DNA of 15,959 nt, taken from positions 1 to 15,959 of the forward strand of contig URIX01000042.1 of the NCBI GenBank assembly GCA_900547975.1, read 5' to 3'. The position numbers and the translations under genes are program-made. Source of the DNA: an uncultured Eubacteriales bacterium (GTDB lineage Bacteria > Bacillota > Clostridia > Christensenellales > CAG-917). The notes under the pieces were generated by a model. The model was not told the origin of the DNA, did no database searches, and was given only the letters and a program-made list of their open reading frames with translations. Shown in pieces: positions 1 to 7,818 of this stretch (the first letter of the stretch is position 1; the number at the start of each line of letters is the position of its first letter).

Positions 1-967
1 AGAAGACGCCGTAGCGGCGGGCCACCAGGTCGATGGGGCCCACGCGGCGGGGACGGCCGGTGGCAGCGCCATACTCGTGGCCTGCGTCACGCAGAGCGTG
101 CTTCTCTTCCTCGGTCATGGCCAGCTCTGTGGTAAAGGGGCCGTCACCCACGCAGGAGGAGTAAGCCTTCATGACGCCGATGGAGTTGTGCAGCTTGTGG
201 CCCGGGATGCCTGCGCCGATGGGAGCATAAGCACCGATGACGTTGGAGGAGGTGGTGTAGGGATAGATGCCGAAGTCGATGTCGCGCAATGCGCCGAGTT
301 GTGCTTCGAGCATAACGTTTTTGCCGTTTTTGAGTGCTTTGTCGAGATAATAACCCGTATCGCAGATGTAATCTTTGAGCGGCGTGCCGTATTTGTCGAA
401 CCAATCGAGCAATTCTTCGACGGTGTAGCCCTTTGCGTGATACGAACCCTCAATAGTGAGGTTTTTCCACTCGACGATGGTTTCGAGACGAGAGCGCAAG
501 TATTCGGGGTGAAGAATGTCGCCCATACGAATGGCTTTTTTCATATACTTATCTGCATAAATCGGCGATATGCCTCTGCGAGTAGAACCGAATTTCTTGT
601 CGCCGAGTCTGTCTTCTTCGAGACAGTCTTGTTGCACGTTGTAGGGGCAGCAAACCACCGCTTTGTCGCTGATTTTGAGATTGTCGGGGGTGATGACGAT
701 TCCGCCCTCTCTGAGTTTTGCGATTTCCTTGCAGAGATGTTCGATGTCAACCACCATACCGTTGCCCATAACGTTCACTTTGTCCTCGCGAAGTATAGCC
801 GACGGCAAAAGGTTAAGCACGAATTTGCCCTTGTCGTTGATGACGGTGTGACCTGCGTTGTTTCCGCCTTGATAGCGAACGACAATGTCTTGCTCTTGCG
901 AAAGCAAATCGACCATTCTGCCCTTGCCTTCGTCGCCCCAGTTGATACCAACAATAGATGTAAGCAT
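1..967 (-). CDS. purA: Adenylosuccinate synthetase (partial, C-terminus beyond the left edge)
   Basis: Makes adenylosuccinate from IMP, aspartate and GTP, the first committed step to AMP; cytoplasmic. About 322 of the family's usual ~425 residues are visible. The start at 967 follows a GAGG ribosome site 7 nt upstream. Visible motifs are the GTP/IMP-binding NWGDEGKGRMVD (residues 9-20; most family members have Q at the first position), RYQGGNNAGHT, GSTRRGISPIYADK (usually GTTxRGIGP) and IDFGIYPYTTSSN. It lies 39 bp downstream of purB, so the two are probably co-transcribed. Oddity: positions 1 to about 300 (the distal visible part) have about 65% GC and prefer CTG, AAG, GAG and TCC codons. 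The rest of the gene and all neighbours prefer CTC/CTT/TTG, AAA and GAA. The frame is intact across the change. Identity is secure; the origin of the distal part is not. Confidence 0.96.
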   Translation of the reverse strand, partial: MLTSIVGINWGDEGKGRMVDLLSQEQDIVVRYQGGNNAGHTVINDKGKFVLNLLPSAILREDKVNVMGNGMVVDIEHLCKEIAKLREGGIVITPDNLKISDKAVVCCPYNVQQDCLEEDRLGDKKFGSTRRGISPIYADKYMKKAIRMGDILHPEYLRSRLETIVEWKNLTIEGSYHAKGYTVEELLDWFDKYGTPLKDYICDTGYYLDKALKNGKNVMLEAQLGALRDIDFGIYPYTTSSNVIGAYAPIGAGIPGHKLHNSIGVMKAYSSCVGDGPFTTELAMTEEEKHALRDAGHEYGAATGRPRRVGPIDLVARRYGVF

Positions 968-1006
968 ATGTATACCTCAAAAAAAATATTTCTGTTTTAT
1001 CTGCCG

Positions 1007-2437
1007 TCAGACGTTGATTGCAATCGAACTGCCTATACGGTTTTTGTTTTTTTCAAGAAGCGGATCGATCGCTTCCGAAACGTATTCTTCAACCTGTTTT
1101 TCCGCTCTGCCCGTAAACGCTTTTACGTCGAGGACGGAATCGAGTTCCTCTTTGGTAAGGTTGAAAGTTTTGTCGGCAAGTATACGTTCCAAAAGGTCGT
1201 TTTCTTTGCCGTCGCACTTGACCGCTTGCGCCGCCGCAACCGAGTGTTGTCTTATCGCCTCGTGCAAAACCTGTCTGTCGCCGCCCTTTTTCGACACGCA
1301 ATACATAAGGATATTTTCGGTTGCCATAAACGGCAATTCGTCGTTCAAATGTTTTGCGATAATGCGCGGATAGAGGGTTAAACCGCTTATTATGTTGTTG
1401 TAAAGTGCCAGTATTGCGTCAACAGCCAAAAACGCTTCGGGGATTGCGATACGTCTGTTCGCGCTGTCGTCGAGCGTTCTTTCAAACCACTGCGCCGAAG
1501 CGGTGATTGCGGGATTCATACTGTCGCAGATGACGTATCTTGCAAGCGAAGCCATACGCTCGCTTCTCATCGGGTTGCGCTTGTACGCCATTGCCGACGA
1601 GCCGATTTGCTTGGATTCGAAGGGTTCTTCAACCTCTTTGAGATGTGACAAAAGACGAATGTCGTTTGAAAATTTCGTCGCGCTCTGCGCAATCGAGCAA
1701 AGCACGGAAAGCACGTTGTAATCCACCTTTCTCGAATAGGTCTGACCGCTCACGGCGTACGTTCCGTCGAAGCCGGTTTTTTGCGCTATCGCTTTGTCCA
1801 GAGCCTTCACCTTTTCGTCGTCGCCCTCGAACAGTTCGAGAAAACTTGCCGCCGTACCCGTCGTGCCCTTGCAACCGAGCAAGCGCAAACGAGAAAGTTG
1901 AAAATCGAGATTGTCGAGGTCGTTTACTAGGTCTTGAATATAAAGCGTCGCGCGCTTTCCGACAGTCGTGGGTTGCGCCGCCTGGAAATGTGTGTACGCA
2001 AGCGTTGCGAGTCCCTTGTTTTTCATTGCGAAATCGCGAAGTGATTTTATGCACGCAAGCAATCCCTCGCGCAAAACGAGCAATCCCTCGCGCATTTGAA
2101 TTATGTCGGTGTTGTCGCCGACGTAGCAACTCGTCGCGCCGAGGTGAATTATGGGTTTTGCTTTGGGGCAAGCCTCGCCGAAAGTGAGGACGTGCGCCAT
2201 AACGTCGTGTCGCACCTCGCTTTCCTTTTTCGCCGCCAACTCGTAGTCGATGTCGGTTTGGTGCGCCTTCATTTCCTCGATTTGCTCGTCGGTGATGTCG
2301 ATGCCCAACTCTTTTTCTGCTTCGGCAAGAGCAATCCACAACTTACGCCAAGTGCCGAACTTGAAGTCCGGCGAAAAAACGTATTGCATTCTTTTGCTCG
2401 CATACCTTTGGCATAGCGGGGATATATAAGAGTCCAT
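1007..2437 (-). CDS. purB: Adenylosuccinate lyase
   Basis: Cleaves SAICAR to AICAR and adenylosuccinate to AMP, releasing fumarate, so it acts twice in purine synthesis. At 476 aa it is in the range of the longer PurB form. The fumarate lyase superfamily signature GSSAMAYKRNP is at residues 279-289. HLGATSCYVGDN is at 98-109 and the TH pair at 149-150 matches the catalytic histidine region. The frame stays open up to 2521. I chose 2437 because AGAGG lies 5 nt upstream and the protein then begins at MDSYISPLCQRYAS, as in relatives. The longer form would translate through the leader hairpin. purA follows after 39 bp, so both steps from IMP to AMP sit in one transcript. Regulation probably acts through the leader hairpin (see separate entry). 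Confidence 0.97.
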   Translation of the reverse strand: MDSYISPLCQRYASKRMQYVFSPDFKFGTWRKLWIALAEAEKELGIDITDEQIEEMKAHQTDIDYELAAKKESEVRHDVMAHVLTFGEACPKAKPIIHLGATSCYVGDNTDIIQMREGLLVLREGLLACIKSLRDFAMKNKGLATLAYTHFQAAQPTTVGKRATLYIQDLVNDLDNLDFQLSRLRLLGCKGTTGTAASFLELFEGDDEKVKALDKAIAQKTGFDGTYAVSGQTYSRKVDYNVLSVLCSIAQSATKFSNDIRLLSHLKEVEEPFESKQIGSSAMAYKRNPMRSERMASLARYVICDSMNPAITASAQWFERTLDDSANRRIAIPEAFLAVDAILALYNNIISGLTLYPRIIAKHLNDELPFMATENILMYCVSKKGGDRQVLHEAIRQHSVAAAQAVKCDGKENDLLERILADKTFNLTKEELDSVLDVKAFTGRAEKQVEEYVSEAIDPLLEKNKNRIGSSIAINV

Positions 2438-2458
2438 ACAAACCTCTGACAAACAAAA

Positions 2459-2509
2459 AGTGTTCAAAACTTTTTTCAACCGAATGGTTAAAAAAAAATT
2501 GTGAACACT
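2459..2509 (-). promoter_or_regulatory. Attenuator-like hairpin in the purB leader
   Basis: A near-complete inverted repeat of 51 nt. The outer arms are AGTGTTCA and TGAACACT, the apex is AACC-ATTC-GGTT, and A/U pairs join them with one mismatch, one bulge and a few G-U pairs. On the purB strand it is followed at once by TTTTTGTTTG, the form of an intrinsic terminator. It lies between the predicted promoter and the purB ribosome site, with no gene ahead of it on that strand. This fits an attenuator, but the palindrome could instead be a DNA operator. No known purine riboswitch core was recognised. Confidence 0.6.
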
Positions 2510-2538
2510 ATCCGTCTGCATATTTATTTTCTATAAAT

Positions 2539-2567
2539 ATATTAACATCGTATATCCTTAATGTCAA
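2539..2567 (-). promoter_or_regulatory. Predicted purB-purA promoter
   Basis: On the minus strand TTGACA (2562-2567) is separated by 17 nt from TAATAT (2539-2544). The -35 is a perfect sigma-A match and the -10 matches 4 of 6. The transcript would start near 2531, giving a leader of about 95 nt that contains the whole hairpin at 2459-2509. Confidence 0.6.
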
Positions 2568-2789
2568 CATAATTCGCACTCAAAATCGCAAGTTTCACGC
2601 GACGATTCGCACGCGAAAAGCGCAGGTTTTATGCGGGAAAATCGCATTTTTCGAAAAGTATAAATTTTGCGTTTCGTTTATAATCCCGCATTATCGATTT
2701 ATAAATATCCAAATATATTGCATAAACACCGCAAATATAATGTATATTTATCCATTTTATTTATACTCGATTTTTTTGTGCGAAATCTT
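2568..2789. other. AT-rich divergent intergenic region, no gene seen
   Basis: The whole gap between purB and glnN (2438-2849) is about 410 bp. Apart from the two promoters and the purB leader hairpin I see no gene. The stretch near 2580-2690 is rich in short CGCA/GCGA words and contains an isolated TATAAT (2679-2684) without a good -35. Open frames here are short and compositionally unlike the neighbouring genes. Confidence 0.5.
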
Positions 2790-2817
2790 TTGACTTTTGG
2801 AATATTATGTCTATAAT
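2790..2817 (+). promoter_or_regulatory. Predicted glnN promoter
   Basis: TTGACT (2790-2795), 16 nt spacer, then a perfect TATAAT (2812-2817). The predicted start near 2824 leaves a short leader of about 26 nt, with GAGG 9 nt before the ATG at 2850. Confidence 0.7.
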
Positions 2818-2849
2818 CGAATCTATAAAAAAACACGAGGTACTCAAAA

Positions 2850-4928
2850 ATGTTGATGTCGGATTTGTACGGAAGTATGGTCTTCGACGACAGAGTGATG
2901 AGCAAGAGATTGCCCAAAGACACCTATCGCGAACTCAAAAGATGCTGCGCCCTCGATTTGCCTCTTTCAAGAGAAACGGCAAACATCGTCGCAAACGAAA
3001 TGAAAGACTGGGCGGTCGAAAAAGGCGTGACCCACTTCACCCACTGGTTTCAACCTCTCACGGGAATCACGGCGGAAAAGCACGATTCTTTCATCGCCCC
3101 CACCAAAAACGGCGGCGTTATTATGGAACTTAGCGGCAAAGAGTTGATAAAAGGCGAACCCGACGCGAGTTCCTTCCCCAGCGGCGGATTGCGCTCGACG
3201 TTCGAGGCAAGAGGTTACACCGCTTGGGACCCCACTTCCTATGCGTTCATAAAGGACGGCATACTCTGTATTCCAACGGCGTTCTGCTCGTACAACGGCG
3301 ACGCTCTGGACAAAAAAACGCCGCTTTTGCGCTCTATGGAAGCAATCAACAGACAAGGCACGAGGCTTCTTTCCATTCTCGGTAAAAAGACGGAGCGTAT
3401 AAACGTTTCCGTCGGCCCCGAACAAGAATACTTCCTCATCGACACCGCTATGTACGAAAAGAGGAAAGATTTATTCTACACGGGTCGCACCCTGTTCGGC
3501 GCGCGTCCGCCCAAAGGACAAGAACTTTCCGACCACTATTTCGGCGCAATCAAACCCCGTGTGGTCAAGTATATGAAAGAACTTGACGAGGAACTTTGGA
3601 AACTCGGCATTCTCGCAAAGACCAAGCACAACGAAGTCGCCCCCGCGCAACACGAATTTGCTCCTATCTACACGACGGTCAACGTCGCAACCGACCAAAA
3701 CCAACTTACGATGGAAATTATGAAAAAGGTTGCGGCAAAGCACAATATGACTTGCCTTCTTCACGAGAAACCCTTTGACGGCGTAAACGGAAGCGGCAAG
3801 CACAACAACTGGTCAATCTCGACGGATTCGGGCAACCTTCTCGACCCCGGCAAAAGTCCGCAAGACAACGCGCAATTCCTTCTCATTCTCGCAGCGGTTA
3901 TCGCGGCGGTTGACAGTCACCAAGATTTGCTTCGTATCGCAGTCGCTTCCGCGTCCAACGATCATCGTCTCGGCGCAAACGAAGCGCCGCCCGCAATCGT
4001 GAGTATGTTCCTCGGCGAAGAACTCACGGGCATTATGCAAGCAATCGCAGACGGCCGCACCTATTCAAGACGCGCAAAATGCGAAGTGGAAATCGGCGTA
4101 CACGTTTTGCCCAAATTCTCTATGGACTCGTCCGACCGCAACCGCACTTCCCCGTTTGCGTTCACGGGCAACAAATTCGAGTTCCGTATGCCCGGTTCTT
4201 CGCAATCCATTGCGAGCGTAAACCTCGTGCTCAACACCATAATGGCGGAACAATTCGAGTCGTTTGCGGACGAACTCGAAAAAGCAACCGACATCAATCA
4301 AGGCATCACCGACATCATCAAACGAGTGATGACCGAGCACGGCAAAATCATTTTCAACGGCAACAACTATTCGGAAGAATGGACGAAAGAGGCACAGCGC
4401 AGAGGCTTGCTCAATCTTCCCTCGACGATAGACGCGCTTCCCTACATCACGAGCCAAAAGAACGTCGATTTGTTCAAGCGTATGCACGTTTTCAGCGAAG
4501 CGGAACTCAAATCGAGAGAGGATATATATATACAAAACTACTGCAAACTGCTCAACATCGAAGCGATGACTATGCTGGATATGGCGACGATGGACATCAT
4601 TCCGTCCGTTATCAAATATAAAGGCGACGTCGCAAAAGCGGCAAACGAAAGTCTTGCGCTCGGCGTGGAAGCAGACGAAGAAAAGGATATTTGCAACAAC
4701 CTCGCTTCGCATCTTAAAGAAGCAACCGATTGCGTAAAGACGCTCAAAGACGCGCTTCAAAAAGCACACTCGCTCGGCGAAAACGTCAATGGCGGACGTT
4801 GCTATCACGATGAAGTGCTCGTCGCAATGGCAAATCTTCGCAAGGTCGTGGACGAAATGGAATTGCTCACCGCAAAAGAATATTGGCCCGTACCTTCCTA
4901 CGGCGACTTGCTTTTCTCTGTGCATTAA
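2850..4928 (+). CDS. glnN: Glutamine synthetase type III
   Basis: Forms glutamine from glutamate, ammonia and ATP; the main entry of ammonia into biomass. At 692 aa it fits the large GSIII (GlnN) class, not GSI (~450 aa) or GSII. The N-terminal GSIII region includes WFQPLTG and FPSGGLRSTFEARGYTAWDP. The catalytic part shows VGPEQEYFLID (188-198), NEVAPAQHEFAP (261-272) and GVNGSGKHNNWS (311-322), followed by NRTSPFAFTGNKFEFRMPGSSQS. The start MLM is placed at 2850, with GAGG 9 nt upstream; the second ATG, 6 nt later, would be too far from it. It is transcribed alone, with its own promoter and terminator, and divergently from purB. No tRNA-like or glutamine riboswitch structure was noticed in the short leader. 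Confidence 0.96.
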   Translation: MLMSDLYGSMVFDDRVMSKRLPKDTYRELKRCCALDLPLSRETANIVANEMKDWAVEKGVTHFTHWFQPLTGITAEKHDSFIAPTKNGGVIMELSGKELIKGEPDASSFPSGGLRSTFEARGYTAWDPTSYAFIKDGILCIPTAFCSYNGDALDKKTPLLRSMEAINRQGTRLLSILGKKTERINVSVGPEQEYFLIDTAMYEKRKDLFYTGRTLFGARPPKGQELSDHYFGAIKPRVVKYMKELDEELWKLGILAKTKHNEVAPAQHEFAPIYTTVNVATDQNQLTMEIMKKVAAKHNMTCLLHEKPFDGVNGSGKHNNWSISTDSGNLLDPGKSPQDNAQFLLILAAVIAAVDSHQDLLRIAVASASNDHRLGANEAPPAIVSMFLGEELTGIMQAIADGRTYSRRAKCEVEIGVHVLPKFSMDSSDRNRTSPFAFTGNKFEFRMPGSSQSIASVNLVLNTIMAEQFESFADELEKATDINQGITDIIKRVMTEHGKIIFNGNNYSEEWTKEAQRRGLLNLPSTIDALPYITSQKNVDLFKRMHVFSEAELKSREDIYIQNYCKLLNIEAMTMLDMATMDIIPSVIKYKGDVAKAANESLALGVEADEEKDICNNLASHLKEATDCVKTLKDALQKAHSLGENVNGGRCYHDEVLVAMANLRKVVDEMELLTAKEYWPVPSYGDLLFSVH

Positions 4929-4976
4929 TCGCAAACGGAAAAGCAAAAATCAACCAAATCAACGTTTTATATATGC

Positions 4977-5008
4977 AAAAGCGACGGTTTATCCGTCGCT
5001 TTTGTTAT
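4977..5008 (+). terminator. Intrinsic terminator of glnN, bidirectional
   Basis: Stem AAAAGCGACGG / CCGTCGCTTTT with a TTTAT loop, followed by GTTATGTTT. It has a U-run on both strands and sits between the convergent glnN and transketolase C genes, so it probably serves both. Confidence 0.85.
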
Positions 5009-5049
5009 GTTTAGATGCTTTTGTTTTTAGCGTTTCGATGTAATTACGA

Positions 5050-5988
5050 TTATTTGTTCTTGACAACTTCTCTTGCCGCTTCGACTATGTCTTGCGTTGT
5101 GATGTGGTATTGTTCGCTCAAATATGCGTTCTTACCCACTTGTCCGAACTCATCTTTCACACCGACCAAACGCATAGGCACGGGTGAGTTTTGGCATACG
5201 ACTTCGGCAACCGCGCTGCCCAAACCGTTGCAAACATTGTGGTTTTCGCAAGTGACTATTGCGCCCGTTTCCTTTGCGCATTTTATTATCGCATCTTTGT
5301 CGATAGGCTTCCAAGTGTGGATATTCACCACTCTTGCGCTTATGCCGTCCTCTTTCAAAAGTTCCGCCGCCTCGATTGCTCTTGCAACCATAATGCCGCT
5401 TGCAATCAATGTCACGTCCTTGCCGTCCTTGATTTTTATCGCCTTTCCGAGTTCGAAATTCAACGTATCGTCAAACACTTTTTCGGCTTTTTTGCGTTGC
5501 AAACGGATATAGACCGCGCCTTGATAATCGACGATTTGGCCGACCGCTTTTTCGAGCATTGTCGCGTCGACGGGCTCAAAGCAAACCATATGCGGAATCG
5601 CTCTCATAAGAGCCATATCCTCAAACGGCATATGCGTGCCGCCGTTATACTCTGCAAGCACGCCGGGGTCCGTGCCGACGATTTTGACGTTTTGGCGAGC
5701 GTACGCAACGGATATAAAAATCTGGTCGTAACATCTGCGAGTGGCAAACGGGCCGAAACTGTACGCAAACGGAATCTTTCCCATAGTGGACATACCCGCC
5801 GCAATGCCTATCATATTTTGCTCGGCAATGCCGACGTTTACGAATCTTTCGGGAAACTCTTGCTTGAAAACCTTCGTTGCGTGGCAACTCATAAGGTCGG
5901 CTTCTATGACGACGATTCTGTCGTCGGTTTTTGCTCTTTCGACAAGCGCGCCCGCAAGCGTCTGGCGCATTTCTCTTTCATCCGTCAT
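5050..5988 (-). CDS. Transketolase, C-terminal subunit (pyrimidine-binding and C domains)
   Basis: Second half of a thiamine diphosphate-dependent transketolase, which moves two-carbon ketol units between sugar phosphates in the non-oxidative pentose phosphate pathway. At 312 aa it matches the small C-terminal subunit of split transketolases. The catalytic glutamate region VNVGIAEQNMIGIAAG (E56) marks the pyrimidine-binding domain; PFAYSFGPFATRRCYDQ and YNGGTHMPFEDMALMRAIP follow. It starts 3 nt after the stop of the N-terminal subunit gene, and an AGAGG lies inside the last codons of that gene, so translation is probably coupled. The related DXS and pyruvate dehydrogenase E1 families share this fold, but the pairing with a separate transketolase N half favours transketolase. 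Exact sugar substrates cannot be read from the sequence. Confidence 0.9.
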   Translation of the reverse strand: MTDEREMRQTLAGALVERAKTDDRIVVIEADLMSCHATKVFKQEFPERFVNVGIAEQNMIGIAAGMSTMGKIPFAYSFGPFATRRCYDQIFISVAYARQNVKIVGTDPGVLAEYNGGTHMPFEDMALMRAIPHMVCFEPVDATMLEKAVGQIVDYQGAVYIRLQRKKAEKVFDDTLNFELGKAIKIKDGKDVTLIASGIMVARAIEAAELLKEDGISARVVNIHTWKPIDKDAIIKCAKETGAIVTCENHNVCNGLGSAVAEVVCQNSPVPMRLVGVKDEFGQVGKNAYLSEQYHITTQDIVEAAREVVKNK

Positions 5989-5991
5989 ATC

Positions 5992-6807
5992 TCAATACCT
6001 CTTCGTTTCCTTTCGCCACATTTCTTCGGAAATGCTCATACTATGGCAGTTTGCCGCCGCTTCTGCAAAAGACGCACCCTTACCTTTTACGGTGTTAAGC
6101 ACGATCATATTTGCTCTTTCGTGTTGAGATTTCGCATTGTCGATAGCGTTTGAAATTGCCTCTATATCGTGGCCGTCTATGCTTTGAACGTAGAAGTTAA
6201 AGGACTTCCACTTGTCTTCGACGGGCGCAAGGTCGTTGATTTCGGCAACCGGACCGTCGAGTTGCATTTTGTTGTAGTCCAAAAGCACGATGAGATTGTC
6301 GAGTTTGTGCGAGCCTGCAAACATACTCGCTTCCCAAATCTGACCTTCCTGACTTTCGCCGTCGCCTATAAAGCAGTATATCGTGGCGGGATTCTTGTCC
6401 ATCTTTGCCGCAAGAGCCATACCCACCGCGCAAGAAAGTCCTTGTCCGAGCGAGCCAGCCGTCATATCTATGCCGGGGGTCTTGTTCATATCGCAGTGAG
6501 AAGGAAGATTCGTGCCGTTTTTGTTGAGGGTTTGAAGCCACTCTTTGGGGAAATATCCCAAATCCGCCAGCACCGCGTACATTGCGGGGCCTGCGTGACC
6601 TTTCGACATAATCACTCTGTCGCGATCCGCTTTCTTGGGATTTTTGGGGTCAACGTTTGCCTTTGCATAATAAATGACCGTCAACGCATCCATAACCGAC
6701 ATCGAGCCGCCGATGTGTCCCGAACCGAATCTGCCGATGGTTTCGATGACATCGTCGCGAAGTTGTCTTGCCTTGGCGGTCAAAAACTGTTTTTGAGTAG
6801 TGTCCAT
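5992..6807 (-). CDS. Transketolase, N-terminal subunit (thiamine diphosphate-binding domain)
   Basis: First half of the split transketolase; 271 aa. It carries the cofactor-binding signature GDGESQEGQ (148-155) leading to DYNKMQLDG (N179), plus the histidines of FGSGHIGGSMS (H31) and MSKGHAGPAMYA (H71) and the motif GSLGQGLSCAVGMA. The frame is open back to 6861. I chose 6807 because a perfect AGGAGG lies 7 nt upstream, and because the predicted promoter occupies the extension. It forms a two-gene operon with the C-terminal subunit. The two proteins are expected to assemble as one enzyme, since the active site is formed between the two halves. Confidence 0.92.
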   Translation of the reverse strand: MDTTQKQFLTAKARQLRDDVIETIGRFGSGHIGGSMSVMDALTVIYYAKANVDPKNPKKADRDRVIMSKGHAGPAMYAVLADLGYFPKEWLQTLNKNGTNLPSHCDMNKTPGIDMTAGSLGQGLSCAVGMALAAKMDKNPATIYCFIGDGESQEGQIWEASMFAGSHKLDNLIVLLDYNKMQLDGPVAEINDLAPVEDKWKSFNFYVQSIDGHDIEAISNAIDNAKSQHERANMIVLNTVKGKGASFAEAAANCHSMSISEEMWRKETKRY

Positions 6808-6832
6808 ACCACGCCTCCTGCTTGATACAATC

Positions 6833-6861
6833 AGTATATCATCTCGGCGCGCGCTTTTCAA
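6833..6861 (-). promoter_or_regulatory. Predicted promoter of the transketolase operon
   Basis: On the minus strand TTGAAA (6856-6861), 17 nt, TATACT (6833-6838). The start of transcription would fall near 6826, 19 nt before the ATG at 6807. It gives this operon its own promoter, although the gene ahead of it (6877-7323) runs in the same direction only 69 bp away. Confidence 0.7.
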
Positions 6862-6876
6862 GCGTTGCAGAGTTTT

Positions 6877-7323
6877 TTACAACCGTATTCCCAACAAATC
6901 GGACGCCCTTTTCTTCAATTCTTCCTTATCCTCTTTATTGAGAGTCTGTCCGTAGATTTCGCCGCGCTGTTTTGCAAACGCAAGCATCTTGAACTCGCTC
7001 ATATTTGCGATTTCGGGAAAGGTTATTCCGCCGCCCGTGCGTTTTGAAAAATCGAAAAGCAATATGGCGCATTTTGCCTTCTGCTCGTCGATTCCGAACC
7101 TATTTGCAATCGCCTTTACGTTTTGCTCGCTCTTTGAGGACAAAACTTGCTCTTTTGCGATTTCTTCCTCGTAGAACTTTACGATTTCGGGGGTCAGCAA
7201 GTCGCAAAACCCTGCGTCCGCAACCTCTTTCGGCGCACAAAAGCAACCGCAAATCACGAACAGCGCAACGATAACGCATATTCCGCCCGCCGCCAAAATA
7301 GTAGGTTTGTAAGAAATTTTCAT
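6877..7323 (-). CDS. Small secreted or lipoprotein-like protein of unknown function
   Basis: I do not recognise a family. It is 148 aa with a basic start (MKISYK) and one hydrophobic segment at about residues 8-30, ending in VICGCFC. C27 could be a lipobox cysteine (I-C-G-C), but the -2 cysteine is unusual, so it may instead be a plain membrane anchor. The remainder is charged and probably helical, with IVKFYEEEIAKEQVL (47-61) and a C-terminal KEDKEELKKRASDLLG. The start is supported by GAGGTG 5 nt upstream of the ATG at 7323. It lies upstream of the transketolase genes in the same direction, but those have their own promoter. It is probably a genuine gene, outside the cytoplasm, with unknown role. 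Confidence 0.75.
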   Translation of the reverse strand: MKISYKPTILAAGGICVIVALFVICGCFCAPKEVADAGFCDLLTPEIVKFYEEEIAKEQVLSSKSEQNVKAIANRFGIDEQKAKCAILLFDFSKRTGGGITFPEIANMSEFKMLAFAKQRGEIYGQTLNKEDKEELKKRASDLLGIRL

Positions 7324-7416
7324 ATTTCACCTCACCCCTATTTTGCGAGAAGATACTATTTTTATTCACGTTACTACTTACGGGGTGGGCTTTGCTCACA
7401 CCCGAAACGACCGCCT

Positions 7417-7484
7417 ATTCGAAGCCTACTCGTAAACGGAATTTGCCTATTCGCAGACGGAATTGGAATCGCAAGGCGGCGACC
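7417..7484. repeat. Dispersed intergenic repeat, copy 1
   Basis: It begins ATTCGAAGCCTACTCGTA and ends GGAATTGGAATCGCAAGG followed by CGGCGACC. Copies 2 (15631-15677) and 3 (15726-15793) share this order of words. The last 27 bases match copy 3 with two differences. The strand is arbitrary because no coding sense is evident. Confidence 0.75.
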
Positions 7485-7501
7485 CATTGCTCCAACGGCG
7501 T

Positions 7502-7542
7502 TGCGGTGGAAGCAACAAACAAAGTTTATTGCTTCCACCGCA
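7502..7542. repeat. 14-bp perfect inverted repeat
   Basis: Arms TGCGGTGGAAGCAA (7502-7515) and TTGCTTCCACCGCA (7529-7542) are exact reverse complements around a 13-nt loop. No U-tract follows on either strand, so it is not a standard terminator. It could form a strong RNA or DNA hairpin within the mosaic. Confidence 0.8.
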
Positions 7543-7642
7543 CTTGTTCTCACAATCACTAACCGCGCAAGACCTCTTTGCTCTCAAAATTAGACGGGTA
7601 AAGACTCAAACCGCAATTCCGCGCGAGGGCTTGCTTGGTGGG

Positions 7643-7659
7643 TGCGCACTCTGTGCGCA
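7643..7659. repeat. Short hairpin TGCGCAC-TCT-GTGCGCA
   Basis: A perfect 7-bp stem with a 3-nt loop. A similar word order, GGGTGCG followed by GCGCA, occurs at 15841-15858 downstream of repeat copy 3, which suggests the repeat family extends beyond its core. Confidence 0.65.
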
Positions 7660-7700
7660 AGTGGAAAAATTTGAACGGCGGTAGGGCGCGACGCGTTAAA

Positions 7701-7723
7701 CAACACATCCTGTGAATGTGTTG
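7701..7723. repeat. 8-bp inverted repeat
   Basis: Arms CAACACAT and ATGTGTTG around a 7-nt loop. There is no U-tract, and no adjacent gene end is explained by it. Confidence 0.6.
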
Positions 7724-7818
7724 TAGCCAAAGCGAACGAGGCGGATTGCTTTGCAAACGCCGAAGTCCAAACACGTGAGGAAGGGGGAAGTTTTATTCTC
7801 TATAAGCGCACAATATCG

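Noticed and set aside
77..1381. Long plus-strand open frame opposite purA and purB
   Set aside because: It is antisense to two clearly recognised genes, has no family motif or ribosome site, and is explained by their codon usage.
2438..2521. 28-residue N-terminal extension of purB starting at 2521
   Set aside because: It would be translated through the leader hairpin, has no ribosome site, and does not resemble the start of PurB proteins. The start at 2437 has AGAGG at the right distance.
2510..2850. Possible riboswitch in the purB-glnN gap
   Set aside because: I looked for a purine, glycine or glutamine-type conserved core and saw none. The glnN leader is only about 26 nt.
4065..4946. 293-residue minus-strand open frame opposite glnN
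   Set aside because: Antisense shadow of a highly conserved enzyme. It has Phe/Val/Arg-rich composition typical of reversed codons and no motif.
7374..7559. Minus-strand small open frame containing RRLAIPIP
   Set aside because: It is a translation of the dispersed repeat. The same string appears in the open frame at 15713-15949, and neither has a ribosome site.
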